Position numbers and translations under genes: made by a program. From an uncultured Clostridia bacterium (GTDB taxonomy: Bacteria > Bacillota > Clostridia > UMGS1883): a stretch of 64,000 bases of DNA. Positions 29,767 to 40,100 of the stretch are shown one piece after another. The stretch lies in NCBI GenBank assembly GCA_934454525.1, contig CAKSFM010000011.1:39999-103998 (forward strand), in the 5' to 3' direction. The first letter of the stretch is position 1. Each line of letters begins with the position of its first letter. The notes under the pieces were generated by a model. It did not search any database. It worked only from the letters and a program-made list of their open reading frames with translations, and had not been told where the DNA came from.

Positions 29767-32324
29767 TATTTGTAGATTACAAGTACGCGCATTGTCTGCG
29801 CATTGATATAGGCAAAGAAAGTGTCTGAAAGAGAGGCGTCATCCTCAAGCGTCAGTATATCGTTATACGTTATCTTTTCAACAACTGTCTTTCCCTGCTC
29901 TTTTTTCACACTGTAAATATAAGTGTCGGCAGTACACGGATAATAGTACCCCGTGCTTTCGGCTTCACCGCTCATGATAAATTCAAGATACTGACCGCGC
30001 CGCTTTGCAATTGTGCCGGAATAATGAATTGTATTTGAATCGCCGTATGCCTCGGCGCTGCCTTTAACATACATTCTGCCGCAGTCCATGTCATAACGCA
30101 TGACATATGTGCAGATGTCACCTGCAAAATCCGTTCCGTAGCTGATGCAGTCACCGGCTTCAAGCGTTGCTTTTGTGCCGTCGGGAGCAGTATAAACAGT
30201 GAGCGATTCATCGCTTAAAAACAGTTTTCTTTCAGTTCCGTAAACAAAGCCTGTAAGCCGCGTTCTGAAATCTCCGTTTTCATCTTTCGCAATGTCAATT
30301 CTGCTTATCACCATAGTGTCGCTGTCCTTATTGACCTGTCCGCTGAGTCCCGGAATCACAACATAATCTGCAAATGCATCATTATCGCCTATGTTATATC
30401 CCGTTGACAGCGGATAATACTGCTGATTCTGCAAAACCGAAGCGTTTGTAATTCTATACGCGCTTTCATCGTTCCGGCTGCTTTCCGGAGGAACCATAAA
30501 GATAACCGAAGCGCTGTTGACCGCAAACTTAAAACCCATGAGCATTGTTCTCGAATAATATCTTGCGCTGATTCCCGACGCGCCGACTGTTGCCATTTTC
30601 CGCAGTCCCGAATAAGAAGTATTGTCGGACGGAAATTCAATTTTTGTTATCACTCCGCTTTCATCCGTTTTGTACCTTATCAGCTGCCCCGGCAGATCCT
30701 CCGCGGCGGCTTCGGCAGTAATGTCACTGTTATCGTTGACGCGGCGGATTTTACTCTGAAGTGTATAAACAATGAATTTTCCGTCGGAAGTATATACTTT
30801 AACCTCCGCTGTGCTTGATATGCTGTTCTTTTTTCCGGCACTGACGGCATATCCGACCATATAGGAATTATCCGTGTTATATGACGCCACTCCTGCCAGT
30901 CTTCCGCGCGAATCAAGCGCGAATTCATATGCCGTTCCGATGCGTATATCCCCGGAAAAACGCGGCGCAAGCTCATATTCCGCACCGCTTTCGTCCGTCA
31001 CAACGGTTTTTCCGTTATCGTTTTCATGCATTGCCGAAACGGTCAGCTTTTTCCGCTCCGAAATCACGCGAACGGAAACGAAAGACAAATCATCCGCTTT
31101 TTCAATTTCAAGCACATCATAACGCGCAATTGAAGAAATAGCCTTTTCATTTCCGCCGGCGTCCGAAATTCTGTAATCATCAAAATCCTTAAGATGAAGC
31201 GCATTGGAATCCTTATCAAAACAAATGGTTTCATCGGGCGCGCTTGCGCTCAGCGCAAGCTTAACACTGTATTCACGGATAACAACCGCATCATATGTTT
31301 TATCCCCGTCATAATCAAGCAGCGTGAACGTTCCGTTTTCGGGAACAGTGTATGCGCTCATAACGGAGCGATTGCCGTTTTTCAGCGTGACAGCGCTTCT
31401 GCTGATACTGTAATCCCTCGACTTGCCGTTTTCATACGCTGTAATTTCCGCCGCGGAATATTTTTCAACCCTGCCGGCATCAATAACAACCGAATCCGTT
31501 GGGGCGGCGTCAATATACACAGCTTCTCTGTCACCGCCGTCCTCCGTGTAGTAAACATTTACGCGGCTGCCGAGAAGATCTTCATTATACTCTGCCTTTT
31601 TCACAGCATAGTCAATGCCGCCGACAGTTATTATTCCGTACTTCTTTTTAGCACCGCCGTAAAGCGAGCCGCGGTAATTTGCTTCAACAATTCCGTTAAC
31701 CTTCTCAATTCCGTAAACAGAACCGAGCAGAGAGCTGTCACTGTTAATTTCAATCGTACCGTCTGCCTTTTGTTCAATGCAAGGAGCGCTCAGTGCATTA
31801 TAAATCATTTTCGCTGCTTCGGAGCAGGAAAGTATTCCGCCCGAATCCGGCGCAGCACCGTCTGTCAGCTTAAGTCTGAATGCAAGCTGCATCGGACTTG
31901 TGAATCTCTCCAAAAGCTTTTCGCCGCACAGTGCACGGATAAGCATGGTGCACGCTTCCTCAACGGTAATCGGCTCTGACGGACGGAAAAATCCGTCGGA
32001 ACCGCCTTTTACTATTCCGAGATTGTGAGCACTGCATACTATTGCGTATTCTCTTCCATCAGGTTCAATATCATAAAACAGCTTCTGTGCATTATCATAG
32101 GCGCTGCTTTTATCCGCTCCGAGCATATCCAATATAAGCTCCGTGAAGCCTATGCGCGTCATCGCGGAATTTTCAGTATAGTCAGCGCTGTCAAGTATTC
32201 CGAGATTAATCAGCAGCTGCTGCTTATAATCCTCGCTGTTTACTGCCGCTCCGGCGCAAATCGGCACAAGCATAACCGCAAGTGCGGTCATAATAGCCGC
32301 AAACCGCTTTATTGCCTTATCCAT
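29766..32324 (-). CDS. Secreted protein with N-terminal SLH-like domains and large all-beta region
   Basis: 852 residues from ATG 32324; the in-frame GTG 32336 overlaps the GGGGAG site. A signal peptide ends near residue 27 (PICAGA). Three SLH-like units follow (about 30-175), including LGIVKGGSDGFFRPSEPIT, for binding to cell-wall polymer. The remaining ~650 residues are predicted beta-rich with no domain I recognise; about residues 480-640 contain the motifs 'EVKVYTSDGKFIVYTL', 'QLIRYKTDESG' and 'VIFMVPPESS', which recur in the protein at 61426-63822, so the two are paralogues. Last gene of the operon; it overlaps the upstream SLH gene by 8 bases. Confidence 0.8.
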   Translation of the reverse strand: MDKAIKRFAAIMTALAVMLVPICAGAAVNSEDYKQQLLINLGILDSADYTENSAMTRIGFTELILDMLGADKSSAYDNAQKLFYDIEPDGREYAIVCSAHNLGIVKGGSDGFFRPSEPITVEEACTMLIRALCGEKLLERFTSPMQLAFRLKLTDGAAPDSGGILSCSEAAKMIYNALSAPCIEQKADGTIEINSDSSLLGSVYGIEKVNGIVEANYRGSLYGGAKKKYGIITVGGIDYAVKKAEYNEDLLGSRVNVYYTEDGGDREAVYIDAAPTDSVVIDAGRVEKYSAAEITAYENGKSRDYSISRSAVTLKNGNRSVMSAYTVPENGTFTLLDYDGDKTYDAVVIREYSVKLALSASAPDETICFDKDSNALHLKDFDDYRISDAGGNEKAISSIARYDVLEIEKADDLSFVSVRVISERKKLTVSAMHENDNGKTVVTDESGAEYELAPRFSGDIRIGTAYEFALDSRGRLAGVASYNTDNSYMVGYAVSAGKKNSISSTAEVKVYTSDGKFIVYTLQSKIRRVNDNSDITAEAAAEDLPGQLIRYKTDESGVITKIEFPSDNTSYSGLRKMATVGASGISARYYSRTMLMGFKFAVNSASVIFMVPPESSRNDESAYRITNASVLQNQQYYPLSTGYNIGDNDAFADYVVIPGLSGQVNKDSDTMVISRIDIAKDENGDFRTRLTGFVYGTERKLFLSDESLTVYTAPDGTKATLEAGDCISYGTDFAGDICTYVMRYDMDCGRMYVKGSAEAYGDSNTIHYSGTIAKRRGQYLEFIMSGEAESTGYYYPCTADTYIYSVKKEQGKTVVEKITYNDILTLEDDASLSDTFFAYINAQTMRVLVIYK

Positions 32325-35300
32325 TGACCGACTCACTCCCCTTTCCTGCCATGAAGCTGTAAGCCTCGTAAATCATTTTTGCCGCTTCGGCACGTGTGCA
32401 GCCGCTTTTCGGAGAAAAGCTGTTATCGGGTGCGCCGTTCACAATTCCGCTTGCAGCAAGGCCCTCGACAGAACTGCGCGCATAATCGGATATATATGTG
32501 TCGTCAGTGAACGGAATATATTCCCCGTTTTCCGTAAACGCTGCATTTTTATTTCCGAGAATTCTTGCGATTATCACACACGCATCCTCACGCGTGACAT
32601 CGCGCCCTATGCCGAAGCAATCCGCACCGATACCGTTTATTATGCCGCCGCTGACCGCGCTGAAAATATAATCTGCATACCATGCTTTTTTGTCAACATC
32701 GGCAAAAGCACATTCGCCGCTTTGAATGTCATAGGAAAATGCTTTTAAAATCATTTTTACAAATTCCTCACGCGTGACATTATCATACGGCGCAAACGCT
32801 GACTGTGATTTACCGCTGACCGCGCCCGAGCGCACAAGAAAGCTCACCGCTTCCGCCGCCCACGCGCAGCCGTCCATATCGGAAAAAGCGAGATTTGCCG
32901 TAATACCGGAGCTGCCCGGAACTGTAACCGGCGGCTGCATAACAACATCGCCCGATGGGATTTGACCGCTTTTTGAGCCGCCGCCTCCGCCGCCGCTTCC
33001 GCTGCTGCCGCTCTCTCCGGCTTTTTTGACGGCGGAGGAAACAAGCGCTTCAAGCGCCGATACAGATTCAACACTGCTCCTCTTATCGCATATATACGAT
33101 TCCGCTGAATGTTTTTCTGATGACGAAAGCGCATTATATGCGGAAATCCCGTCAATTCTGCTGCCGTATTTTTCAAGCAGAAGTTTGACTGCGTCCGCAT
33201 TTTCCGCTGTTTTAAAACCGCTGAGCATATTGAGAATGTTCAGATACTCTGAAACGAATTCATTGCAATTTTCAAAATCAAACGCCTGCTTTTTCAGCAG
33301 CTCAGCTGCTGCCGCCGCGGAATCAACCCCTGCGGACTCTGCTTTGCCGAGCACCTCCGGATCAATTCCGATAAGCGGCTTTGCCATGTTCAGATTTTCT
33401 GCGGAAGGATTTTTCATCAGCTCATCAAAGGCTTCCTTTGCCGTTTCCTTATCCGCAGCCGTGAAGCTTTCCATAGTTGCCTTGTTTTGCCCTCCGCGGT
33501 TTACAATCGCCGTGTATTCCCCGTTTTCAAGCGATGAAATCCGAAATGCTGCCCTGCCGCTGCCGTCTGCGGCAACTGCCGCAAGGAACATAACTGATTC
33601 CGAAATATTATCCGCAGCCGGCACTGCGCCTTTTTTGGCAACAAGCAGTATAACGCTTTCATTCTTTTTGCCGCCCGATACAACGGCCGTATGTCTGTCT
33701 GAACCGTTATATTCGGGATATACCGAGAGCGAGGATGACAAACGCATTTTTTCAGTATTCTCTCCTGCCGGTTCGTCCGTTTTATACAGAGTTTTTATAA
33801 GCTCTGCATCCGCTTCGGCATTTTCAATATCCTCAAACGCATATATTCTTATATACATTTTTTCTTTTTCTTCTTCCGAAAAGTTTGTCAGATCAAACGC
33901 AAAACTGCATTTTGCATAATCATCGGAATTCAAAGCAACATCGTCCGCACGAATTGCGCAAAGCCTGCCGCCGGTGTCCGAATCATCGTCAATATACAGA
34001 CAAGCGGCAACAGTGTATTTTGATTCCGCGGCGTTCTCCGCCGATATAAGCTGCGCCGAAACATTCACACCGCTGCGCCCCGCGAGGGATGCAGCATCAG
34101 TTTCCGGGTCAAGCATTTCAACGGCTTTTCCCTTTTGGATTCCGAGTTTTTTCCGGAGAATGTCAAGCTCGCGGCACATTGCATCAATTTCCTCGGGCAG
34201 CGCTTCGCGGCTATGAAGCACTTCGCTGCCTTCGTTTATCATTGCAAGCGCGCGTTTTTTCTGATCTGATGTATATAATCCGCTTTGCGATTTCTTTTCC
34301 GCTTCACTGTCAAAGGTGCGGATTGCGTTAATCAGATCCGACTTTGTTTTAAGCTCCGGCGCGCCTTTTTCGGAATAAAACCGCGTTGCAGTCACATTAT
34401 CGGCGTAAATTCCGTACTGCATATCGGCAATCGTGTCAGTTGACTTAAAGTTTGAAAGCGCAAGCCTAACCGAATCGATTTTTGTGCCTGCCGTTATCGC
34501 AGTTGGATAAACCGAAGTTTCGCCATCGCACAATTCACCGTTTATATACACGCCGCAAAGCTGCGGTGCGGCGTTTCCGTTTTCATCCGTCACGCGCACG
34601 ACTATTCGGAAATTGTACATTTTCGACGGATCAAGTCCCGTCTTAATCGGAACGGTTTTCACGGTTGAACCCTCGTATATGTTTATATTTGCCGTCACAC
34701 CCTTTATAACATAGATTTCGGCAAGCGTTGCGTTTGCGGAGCTGTCCGCAAGCCGCATATAATAGTTTTTCGAGTACATGCTCATATTGTACGAGCTGAT
34801 ATCTGCCGAAGCTTCAAAGAATGTGTTCGGTTCGCCGTCCTCAAACGGCGTGGAATAATCTCCGAGTTTAAAATCAGCATACTGGCTTTTGCCAACAACC
34901 GATGTGTTCGCGCGGAAATTAAATGCATTTTTTTCATAGGCATTGCTGCTTATGTTCTCATATGATGCGATTCCATTCATCAGCGAAACGTTAAATTCGC
35001 TTTGCGCATCCGGATTTTCAAAGTCCTCAAATCGTGTGAAACTGCCGGAAACCGGGCCGGTGCTTCCGCCGCATTCACGGATTCTTTCAAGCAGCGTTTC
35101 ATTGGCTGCCGAAACCTCGCTCTCGGATGCCTGCGGATTCTTATATACATCGACCGCTTCGGAAAGCGCTTCCGAAAGCGCTGCGAGCTTGCTTTCGGAA
35201 GCCGAAGCGTCATCAAGGCATTTCTGCGCATTTGCGGCAGCTGCCGCAAGCGCTGATTTATCGGCAGCAGGACTTGGCATTGTACCGTCCTCATCACGGT

Positions 35301-36039
35301 ATCTGATAACCGAAAGATTATCAAGATAAAAACCGTAATCAAGGTCGCTGTCGCCGTCCCTGGCATTTGAAACATAGACACGCAGCGCATTGATTGATGA
35401 TGCGGACGCGCTTTCAAGCTTAATAGGATAGATTGTTTCGGCAGCGTCCGCAAGCTTTCCGTTTACATATATGCCGGTCACGATTGTGTCGTTTCTGTCC
35501 GCTGTGGGCATATAAAACACAACCTTAATGTTCATCATCTCCTCAACGGGATAAACACCGTCAACCGTTTTTCCTCCGACAGTCATAACACCGTTTTTAT
35601 TAATCGCAATTGAAACAAGGTTTGCCTGTACTGACGGCAGGTATGTGAACGGAATCACAAATAAGCCTTTGTTCTTTGCAATAAGATTATATCCGCAAAC
35701 ATCGAATGAAAGTTCTGCTTTCAGCTTTTCACTTGACGCCGCCCCCGTTGCCGTTGCCTTGGACGGAAAGCGGAAAAATGCATTCTGAACCTTTCCGACA
35801 GCCGAGTTATCATTTGTGAACTTTACGGCAGTGCCGTAAACCGGATTGCTGAGCTGCACCGATTCAGCCGTTCCGTAGCTGTGAACAATTGAGAGAGCGC
35901 TGTCAATCACATCGCCCGATTCATAGCCGTCCATGCTCCAGAAGCCGCGCACTTCGTAACCTCCGTCGGCACTTGCAGGAATAAGCAGCGCCGAAAGCAG
36001 CACGGCAATGCTCAAAATCAAAGCCGATATTTTTTTCAT
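32317..36039 (-). CDS. Large secreted LamG-like protein with C-terminal SLH domains
   Basis: 1240 residues from ATG 36039, GGAGG 8 bases upstream. Signal peptide about 1-25 (LLIPASA). Two LamG/concanavalin-like modules (about 30-245 and 330-560), each followed by a helical FIVAR-like linker ('DKSALAAAAANAQKCLDDA' and a similar one after the second), then beta and helical regions, a Ser/Gly-rich hinge (about 1050-1065), and three SLH domains (about 1085-1235: FSDMDGCAWAAEAV, FADVDKKAWYADYI, FTDDTYISDYARSSV). The SLH domains tether it to the cell wall and the LamG modules probably bind polysaccharide. No catalytic domain is visible. It lies one base after the GH105 gene. Confidence 0.85.
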   Translation of the reverse strand: MKKISALILSIAVLLSALLIPASADGGYEVRGFWSMDGYESGDVIDSALSIVHSYGTAESVQLSNPVYGTAVKFTNDNSAVGKVQNAFFRFPSKATATGAASSEKLKAELSFDVCGYNLIAKNKGLFVIPFTYLPSVQANLVSIAINKNGVMTVGGKTVDGVYPVEEMMNIKVVFYMPTADRNDTIVTGIYVNGKLADAAETIYPIKLESASASSINALRVYVSNARDGDSDLDYGFYLDNLSVIRYRDEDGTMPSPAADKSALAAAAANAQKCLDDASASESKLAALSEALSEAVDVYKNPQASESEVSAANETLLERIRECGGSTGPVSGSFTRFEDFENPDAQSEFNVSLMNGIASYENISSNAYEKNAFNFRANTSVVGKSQYADFKLGDYSTPFEDGEPNTFFEASADISSYNMSMYSKNYYMRLADSSANATLAEIYVIKGVTANINIYEGSTVKTVPIKTGLDPSKMYNFRIVVRVTDENGNAAPQLCGVYINGELCDGETSVYPTAITAGTKIDSVRLALSNFKSTDTIADMQYGIYADNVTATRFYSEKGAPELKTKSDLINAIRTFDSEAEKKSQSGLYTSDQKKRALAMINEGSEVLHSREALPEEIDAMCRELDILRKKLGIQKGKAVEMLDPETDAASLAGRSGVNVSAQLISAENAAESKYTVAACLYIDDDSDTGGRLCAIRADDVALNSDDYAKCSFAFDLTNFSEEEKEKMYIRIYAFEDIENAEADAELIKTLYKTDEPAGENTEKMRLSSSLSVYPEYNGSDRHTAVVSGGKKNESVILLVAKKGAVPAADNISESVMFLAAVAADGSGRAAFRISSLENGEYTAIVNRGGQNKATMESFTAADKETAKEAFDELMKNPSAENLNMAKPLIGIDPEVLGKAESAGVDSAAAAAELLKKQAFDFENCNEFVSEYLNILNMLSGFKTAENADAVKLLLEKYGSRIDGISAYNALSSSEKHSAESYICDKRSSVESVSALEALVSSAVKKAGESGSSGSGGGGGGSKSGQIPSGDVVMQPPVTVPGSSGITANLAFSDMDGCAWAAEAVSFLVRSGAVSGKSQSAFAPYDNVTREEFVKMILKAFSYDIQSGECAFADVDKKAWYADYIFSAVSGGIINGIGADCFGIGRDVTREDACVIIARILGNKNAAFTENGEYIPFTDDTYISDYARSSVEGLAASGIVNGAPDNSFSPKSGCTRAEAAKMIYEAYSFMAGKGSESVNG

Positions 36040-36040
36040 G

Positions 36041-37153
36041 CTATCGCCTCCATACTTTGCTTGGTTTAAAATCCTCATACTCATTGCACATCAGAAGAAA
36101 TGCTCCCATTCCGTGCAGATCGTTTTCAACCGTTGGGCGGCGGATATAGAAATCATAATCCCCCACTCCCGTTCCCACGCATATGCGCGGAACGCTGATT
36201 GTTTCATCTCCGTTTACGGTTATTGCATCTATTACACCGAGATATCCTTTTTCAATGACCGGTTCATATTCGCTGCCGATGTATCCCTTTGCCGCAGCCT
36301 TTGCAAGACCTGCCGTGAAAAGCGCCGAACAGGAAGTTTCCGTCCAGTTGTTTTCGTCATATCCTTTATCGACAACCTGATACCAAAGTCCCGTTGCGTT
36401 ATCCTGATATTCAGCTATAACGGCGGCGCAGCGGCGGATTATTTCAATCAGCTCACCGCGGTGCATATAGTCATTAGGGATATAATCAAGCGCCGTTGTG
36501 AGAGCAACGATGTACCACCCGAAAGCGCGCCCCCAGCACTCCGGCGAAAGACCGGATTCCTTATCTGCCCATGCTTCCTCACGGCTCTCATCCCACGCGT
36601 GATACATAAGATCGCTGCCGCTGCGCCGGTTATGCTCCCACATAATCGTTGCCTGGCGGTAAAACTCATCAAAACACTCTGCATTTCCCGTTTCCGCGCC
36701 GTACATCGTCAGAAACGGACCTGCCATATAAAGTCCGTCAAGCCACATCTGGTTCGGGTGCTCAAACTTATGGAAAAAACCGCCGGCTTTGTTTTTCGGC
36801 CACACGCGCATATGTGAATAAATCGTTTCAATCGCCTTTTTATAACGCTGATCCCCGGTTTCTTTATAAAGCCTGAAAAGAAGAATCCCCGGCTGCAAAT
36901 CATCGAACCGTTCCTTAACATAGTTAGTAATCACGCCATCAGGGGTTATGATTCCGTCAACCCATGCTTTGATATAGTCCGCAAGGTCTGAAAGTCCGGT
37001 ATGAAGATATGTTTTCTCCGTTCCCGAAAGGAACACCCCCTGGTGATAGTGGAACAGTCCTGCCGGCGGAAGAAGCGCCGGTGTGAATTTTTTCATAAGT
37101 GTGCGCGCGCCCATAACGGCATAGTCAAGCGCTCCGTAGTTTTTTTCGGTCAT
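36041..37153 (-). CDS. Glycoside hydrolase family 105 unsaturated uronyl hydrolase
   Basis: 370 residues from ATG 37153, with GGAAAGGA upstream and no signal peptide, so cytoplasmic. GH105 enzymes (YteR, RhiN) add water across the 4,5-unsaturated uronic acid left on oligosaccharides by lyases, releasing the terminal sugar. The catalytic Asp139 lies in QMWLDGLYMAGPF and His185 in LMYHAWDES, corresponding to Asp143 and His189 of YteR; the (alpha/alpha)6 barrel pattern is otherwise complete. Its substrate is most likely unsaturated rhamnogalacturonan disaccharide, which implies that a lyase acts outside the cell, perhaps one of the neighbouring beta-helix proteins. Confidence 0.93.
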   Translation of the reverse strand: MTEKNYGALDYAVMGARTLMKKFTPALLPPAGLFHYHQGVFLSGTEKTYLHTGLSDLADYIKAWVDGIITPDGVITNYVKERFDDLQPGILLFRLYKETGDQRYKKAIETIYSHMRVWPKNKAGGFFHKFEHPNQMWLDGLYMAGPFLTMYGAETGNAECFDEFYRQATIMWEHNRRSGSDLMYHAWDESREEAWADKESGLSPECWGRAFGWYIVALTTALDYIPNDYMHRGELIEIIRRCAAVIAEYQDNATGLWYQVVDKGYDENNWTETSCSALFTAGLAKAAAKGYIGSEYEPVIEKGYLGVIDAITVNGDETISVPRICVGTGVGDYDFYIRRPTVENDLHGMGAFLLMCNEYEDFKPSKVWRR

Positions 37154-37189
37154 AATCTTGTCCTTTCCCAGTGTTTGATTTCTGTATAT

Positions 37190-40100
37190 TTATTTTCTGT
37201 ACGGCAGAGACGCGTTTTTCACTCTGCCCGAGAATGCCCCGACAGGCTCGCCCTCGGCAGTGAAGTTCGGAATTGCCGCAGAAAATCCGCTCCATGCGTC
37301 CTCATCGGGAGTTACACGGTTCGATGCGGAATCGTAAACGGAAAGGTCGGTTGAATTTGAGCTGTCCGCAGCGGAATCTCCCATATAAATTCTGCCGCTG
37401 TACAGATTGTTTTTAAACACGTCCGTACCCTCTGTAAACGATGCGTTTCGGTAAGCATAAACGCTGTCAGGTGCTATAAGCACATTATTGATGACCTGCG
37501 CCTTAAGCTCCGTTGAGGTATTCAGTCCGACATCTCTGATTGCATGAACTCCGCCGTCAAACGTGTTGTTAAGGATATATGCCGTTCCGCTGCCGCCGCC
37601 TGCCTTAACAGCCGAGCCGATTGTAATGCCGTCATTGTATAAACCGAGAACAATATTTCTGAACACGTAGCTCGGTCCGGTTATTGTGGCTGCAGTGCTT
37701 AATCCGCACACCGTGTTTGTTATCTTATTTTCATAAAAGCGCACATTGTTCTGACCTCCGTCAATCTCAGCGCCGTCATCAGCACAGCCGGTTATAAAGT
37801 TGCCGTATATATCTGAATCTTTTGCAATTCCGCCATAGAAGAGTCCGTTATATCCGCCCTCAATGCCGTCATTAAACAAATGCTTTTCCGTTCCGATTAT
37901 ATCATTGTAACGAATAACGATGTTTCGGTTGTCAATCGTGTAAATTCCGACAGGTCCGAACGGATGAATTTTTGACCACCCGGAGCCGTTCCATCGGTTT
38001 GCCGTTCCGCGCGGATTGGTTATTGTGCATTTTTCAATCGTGATATTCCTGCATCCGCTGATGTCAATGCCTGCTTCATGGTCGGGAATATCGCCGTCAA
38101 TGCGATAAACGCCGTCATGCGATTCACTGAAACGATAGGTTTTATCATCGTCCGTGTTAAGAACGCCGATTCTGCCCCAGCCCGAAATCGTGCAGCCGCT
38201 TATTCTCACATTTTTGCAGCCGTGGGTCACTTTGATTGCGTTGCGTGTGCCGCCGCTTATTTCAAAACCGTCCAGAATGACATATTCGCAGCGGTCAAGC
38301 ATTACCGCTTCCGCCGCACCGGGCGCTGCAGTGATTTTCTTTCCCGTGTCATTATAAATGCGTTTATATTCGGAGGAAGTTCCCCTGATATTTGTCAGCA
38401 TTATGCTGCCGCCGCTGTATTCTCCGATGATTGAGCTGAGCGGAACATCGGTATACTGAACCGTTTCGGGCATTGTATCAACAGGCATAGGGTCGGTGAT
38501 TGCATTACCCGAGGCGTCAAATGCCTGAACATAATATTTTGTGCCTGCGCTCAGTCCGGTTATGCTTCCGCGGTACTGATTTGCGGAGTCGTCACGATAG
38601 GGCGCCAAGGCTTCGTTCATTGTTGATGTTCCTGCTTTTCTGTATTTTATTTTAACAGCTGCCTCGCTTGAAACAAGGCTGTAACTGATGTTTTCGTAGG
38701 TTGCGTTCAGCACAAGACCGGTTTTGTCGGCATTTTTAAAAGTCTGCTCATTTGTGTTCATATATGTTGTTCTTGCCGAGGATGAATAGTATTTCGTACT
38801 TCCGTTTTCAGTAACCCTTATTCTTACATAATATACATTGCTTTGCACCTCTGCGTCAAATGCGCCGTAAAACGCGCCGCCGATATACTGCGGCTTCTGC
38901 GCCTTATGGAAATATGCCGCTTCTTCATATGCGTTTCTGTGGTTCGCCGTGTTTGTTCCTTTACAATATACTTCGATATCCGCATTTTCCGATATGCCCG
39001 ACAGAGTGTAGGAAATGTCGTTAATGCCTGCATCAAATGAAATCATTCCGTTTGGTGCGCTTCCCCATGTAATAGGGATGTAATTATCAGTTACCGATAT
39101 TGCTTTTGCATCATCATCCGATGAAAATGTCATGCCGAAAGCTTTTGCAATCACGTCAGACGGGAGCATTGCAACAACTCCGTGCGCAGTGTACGGCGCT
39201 GCCGAAAGGGCATACTCCTCTCCGTTTACAACGGCGTTTTCGCTTCCTGCCTGCACGGTGAAATATGCGCCGTCCTCACGCTCTGCCCTGTAAAATCCGT
39301 TGTCCTCCGTGAAAATTATATTTGCTTTGTTAAGAAGATTTTTCGCTGGAACGATAACCGCGCTTTTGTCGGGATACGCTGCCGCATCGCACAAAACGCT
39401 TTCACCATTCAGCGAAAGGGAATACGCGGGGGCAGCAAGCGCTGCCGCCCCCGTGCTTCCGAACGGAAGCATTGTGCCGAGATTTGTCCATATGAATCCC
39501 TTGCACGTTACTCCGCTGATGCTTTCGGGAAGATTTATTTCACTGTCAAAGGTTATTTCATGGCTGCCCTCCGCAAGACCGGAAAGGTTTCTGACCGTTC
39601 TGAGGCCGAGCAGTCCGTTTTCGCCGTAAACTGCAATCACAAGTGTTGCTTCTTTTTCAAGCGAATCGTTCTTTGTGAGTTTAACGCCGTTTATTTTTCC
39701 GTTTGCACAAAGCACATCGCTTTCGCCGTTGTTGATAATCAGTCCGTCAATTGCATAAAGCTCTTTTCCTGCAAGCGCGGAAAGCTTTTCCGTTTCGGCT
39801 GAAACGTTTGCCGCTGCCTGCGCTATTTCCGACGCTTCCGCGTTAATATCGCCGCAGAGAAGCGCTGCATTTTCGCAGAGCGTTTCAAAAGCGTCGTACT
39901 TAGCAGCGGAAAGCGTTTCGCCGCGTTCAAACTTTTCAATTACCTTTGCCGCATTTGCAAGCGCCGCTTTAAGCGCTGACGAATCGGCAATCGAATCGTC
40001 TGAGGAATGTGATGCAACTATAATATTATCAGCCTTGAAACCGTAATTTCCGGCTTTGCCGACAAAAAGTCTGATTGAGTCGAATACGCTTGCCTCATAT

